Source of the DNA: Flavobacteriaceae bacterium
GTDB lineage: Bacteria; Bacteroidota; Bacteroidia; Flavobacteriales; Flavobacteriaceae
DNA: 8,650 nucleotides
Assembly (NCBI GenBank): GCA_030590765.1
Contig: JAUVCP010000069.1
Location: 1 to 8,650 of the forward strand
Direction of reading: 5' to 3'
Each line of letters begins with the position of its first letter. The first letter of the stretch is position 1. Shown piece after piece: positions 7,288 through 8,650 of the stretch. The translations under genes were made by a program, and so were the position numbers. The notes below the pieces were generated by a model. The model was not told where the DNA came from and searched no databases. It saw nothing but the letters and a program-made list of their open reading frames with translations.

Positions 7288-7329
7288 AAGGTCATATGAC
7301 AAATTATAAACCAGAGCTCGAACTCAAGG

Positions 7330-8235
7330 CTATAAGGTGATAATTGTACCGGATTTGTATTTAGCAGGAGGAATACCAGTAAATGACTTAAAAACTCTTG
7401 AAAAATGATACCTGTCTGAATAACCTAAAAAGTAAGCAACTTCTTCAATAGTATTGTTGGAATGATCAAACATTTCACAAGCTCTTGCAATTTTACGCTT
7501 TTGGACAAAATTATGCAGGGTGATTTTCATTTCTGTTTTAAATAAACGAGCAAATGAATTTGGTGCCATACTAATATTTTCGGCCAAAAATGAATTACTG
7601 AATTTTTCATTCATATTTGCTTCAATAAAACGTAGGGTTTTTAAAACACGGTCATCTATATTGATAGTATCCCATAATTCTTTTTCTAATCGGGATAAAA
7701 CTTCCATTATAAAGGCCTGTATCTTTAAATTATCTTTTATAGAAAAATTTATATTTTCAATTTTTAAACGCGAAATAATTTGGGTGATCTCATTAAACTG
7801 ATCTGTTGTGAGTTTTAATTTATGAATTCCCGGTGAGACATTATCAAAAGGAATTCCTAAATTAAAATGCATAAAAAGGTGAACAAGTGAATTGGTTTCA
7901 ATTTTTGATTCATCAGTAAATGCATTGATTACTTTTCCACTGACATTAATTCCTTTTTTAAAAACATGTCTTTTTTTATATCTGGTATAAAAGGAGGTAA
8001 ATGGAGGAATAATATACACGTGATCAGGTTTCATAATAATCAATTCATCATTGTAACCAAGTTGTCCACCATCATTTTTATTCCAGTAAATTCTCCAATA
8101 AGGAAAAATCATATCATTGCAATCCCAAAGACTTAATGACCAGTATCGGCAGCATAAAACCTTTAGGCTAATATTGGTAAATATTTGGCTTTGATTTGAG
8201 GGGTCTCCTGATTCTCTTTTTTTAATATATCGCAT
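7330..8235 (-). CDS. AraC-family transcriptional regulator, probable rhamnose regulator
   Basis: A 301-residue AraC/XylS-type regulator. Residues about 40-140 resemble the cupin-like sugar-sensing arm (IIMKPDHVYIIPPFTSF). The C-terminal 100 residues are the DNA-binding domain. Helix-turn-helix 1 is around 214-236 (SFLAENISMAPNSFARLFKTEM) and helix-turn-helix 2 around 262-284. The AraC signature GYSDRYHFSRVFKSFTGIPP-x-KY is present at 271-293. It is divergent from rhaD and upstream of aldA on the same strand, so it most likely senses rhamnose or a pathway intermediate and activates both. In Bacteroides thetaiotaomicron an AraC-family protein (RhaR) is known to activate the rhamnose operon. Orthology with it is inferred from context, so no symbol is given. 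The start at 8235 gives the normal family length. Confidence 0.92.
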   Translation of the reverse strand: MRYIKKRESGDPSNQSQIFTNISLKVLCCRYWSLSLWDCNDMIFPYWRIYWNKNDGGQLGYNDELIIMKPDHVYIIPPFTSFYTRYKKRHVFKKGINVSGKVINAFTDESKIETNSLVHLFMHFNLGIPFDNVSPGIHKLKLTTDQFNEITQIISRLKIENINFSIKDNLKIQAFIMEVLSRLEKELWDTINIDDRVLKTLRFIEANMNEKFSNSFLAENISMAPNSFARLFKTEMKITLHNFVQKRKIARACEMFDHSNNTIEEVAYFLGYSDRYHFSRVFKSFTGIPPAKYKSGTIITL

Positions 8236-8323
8236 ATGTTTATATTAGATACAAAAATAGGAATTTTAAATATTTTTAGACATTACTATTTAAGTTAACT
8301 TTGTACATCATTAAAATTTAAAT
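8236..8323. promoter_or_regulatory. Divergent promoter region of the AraC-family gene and rhaD
   Basis: These 88 bases contain an exact TAnnTTTG box for each direction. On the plus strand, TAACTTTG at 8296-8303 stands 20 bases before the rhaD ATG. On the minus strand, TATTTTTG at 8259-8252 stands 16 bases before the regulator ATG. Neither has a clear TTTG at -33, so activator help is plausible. I did not find the 19-base aldA motif here by eye. Confidence 0.6.
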
Positions 8324-8650
8324 ATGAGTGAATTAAAAATTCCTTTAAAAGTAAAAGAAGAACTGGATAAAGTTTCCAGAATTGCAGGATATCTATGGCA
8401 TAGAGAATGGGCAGAAAGAAATGCCGGAAATCTTTCGGTTAATTTAACATCGTTCTTTTCAAAGGAAGAAATGCAGGGGAGAGGCGAGTTTGTTGCTTTT
8501 GACTTTCCTAAAGAAACGGCAGGGTTTGTTATTTTTATAACAGGTACTGGTTGTTATATGAGAAGTTTGATCGATAGAATTGAAGAGGCAGCTTGTATTT
8601 TGTACATTAATGATGATGCCACAGGGTATTCTATTATCTGGGGAGGTAAA
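8324..8650 (+). CDS. rhaD: Rhamnulose-1-phosphate aldolase RhaD, N-terminal part
   Basis: The frame begins at ATG 8324 (MSELKIPLKVKEEL) and runs off the window after 109 codons. RhaD is a class II, zinc-dependent aldolase that splits L-rhamnulose-1-phosphate into DHAP and L-lactaldehyde. Evidence is the block GYLWHREWAERNAGNLSVNL, which corresponds to the phosphate-binding WxERNxGN region of E. coli RhaD. Further on are FIFITGTGCYMR (the ITGTG loop) and GYSIIWGGK, matching the TGSGKFFR and GYHILWG segments of the E. coli protein. The zinc-binding histidines lie further on and are not in the window. L-fuculose-phosphate aldolase is a related alternative, but the GYLW/WAERNAGN start and the WG block favour RhaD. 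It is probably the first gene of a rhamnose operon running rightward. Confidence 0.88.
   Translation, partial: MSELKIPLKVKEELDKVSRIAGYLWHREWAERNAGNLSVNLTSFFSKEEMQGRGEFVAFDFPKETAGFVIFITGTGCYMRSLIDRIEEAACILYINDDATGYSIIWGGK

Larger units (their letters stand above)
7091..7329. promoter_or_regulatory. aldA upstream regulatory region
   Basis: This 239-base AT-rich gap between the AraC-family gene and aldA contains no convincing gene. It holds two exact TAnnTTTG boxes on the minus strand and two inverted copies of a 19-base motif (7157-7175 and 7269-7287). It also contains the perfect 10-base palindrome GTCATATGAC at 7291-7300. I see no clear terminator after the regulator gene, so some read-through into aldA is possible. 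Confidence 0.6.

Noticed and set aside
7291..7300. Palindrome GTCATATGAC as an independent operator
   Set aside because: A single 10-base palindrome in AT-rich DNA can arise by chance and no second copy was seen, so it is only mentioned within the regulatory region.

Overview
This is an AT-rich stretch of chromosome from a member of the Bacteroidota (flavobacterium-like in composition). Three things support this: exact TAnnTTTG -7 promoter boxes in front of several genes, absence of strong Shine-Dalgarno sequences, and a lipoprotein-type GH20 hexosaminidase of the kind common in that phylum. No RNA gene, mobile element or CRISPR array was seen. All genes look intact except the two cut by the window edges.

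Layout from left to right. (1) 1-993, + strand: the C-terminal part of an M3-family zinc oligopeptidase. A hairpin at 1011-1052 separates it from the converging operon. (2) 1098-5487, - strand: a tightly packed unit read GH20 beta-N-acetylhexosaminidase, lutA, lutB, lutC. Gaps are 4 and 2 bases, then an 8-base overlap. (3) 5583-5629: a very strong intrinsic terminator ending aldA. (4) 5651-7090, - strand: aldA, an NAD-dependent lactaldehyde dehydrogenase closely resembling E. coli AldA. (5) 7091-7329: a regulatory region with two -7 boxes and a 19-base motif present twice in inverted orientation. (6) 7330-8235, - strand: an AraC-family regulator. (7) 8324-8650, + strand, divergent from the regulator: the first 109 codons of rhaD, rhamnulose-1-phosphate aldolase.

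Read together, the right two thirds form the lower half of 6-deoxyhexose (L-rhamnose, possibly also L-fucose) catabolism. RhaD cleaves rhamnulose-1-phosphate to DHAP plus L-lactaldehyde. AldA oxidises L-lactaldehyde to L-lactate. The LutABC iron-sulfur complex oxidises L-lactate to pyruvate. The AraC-type protein is the probable rhamnose-responsive activator. Upper-pathway genes (isomerase, kinase, transporter) are not in the window and would be expected beyond the right edge. The enzymes are established families. The less expected parts are the full lactaldehyde-to-pyruvate route in one neighbourhood, the hexosaminidase heading the lut operon, and the paired motif at the aldA promoter.
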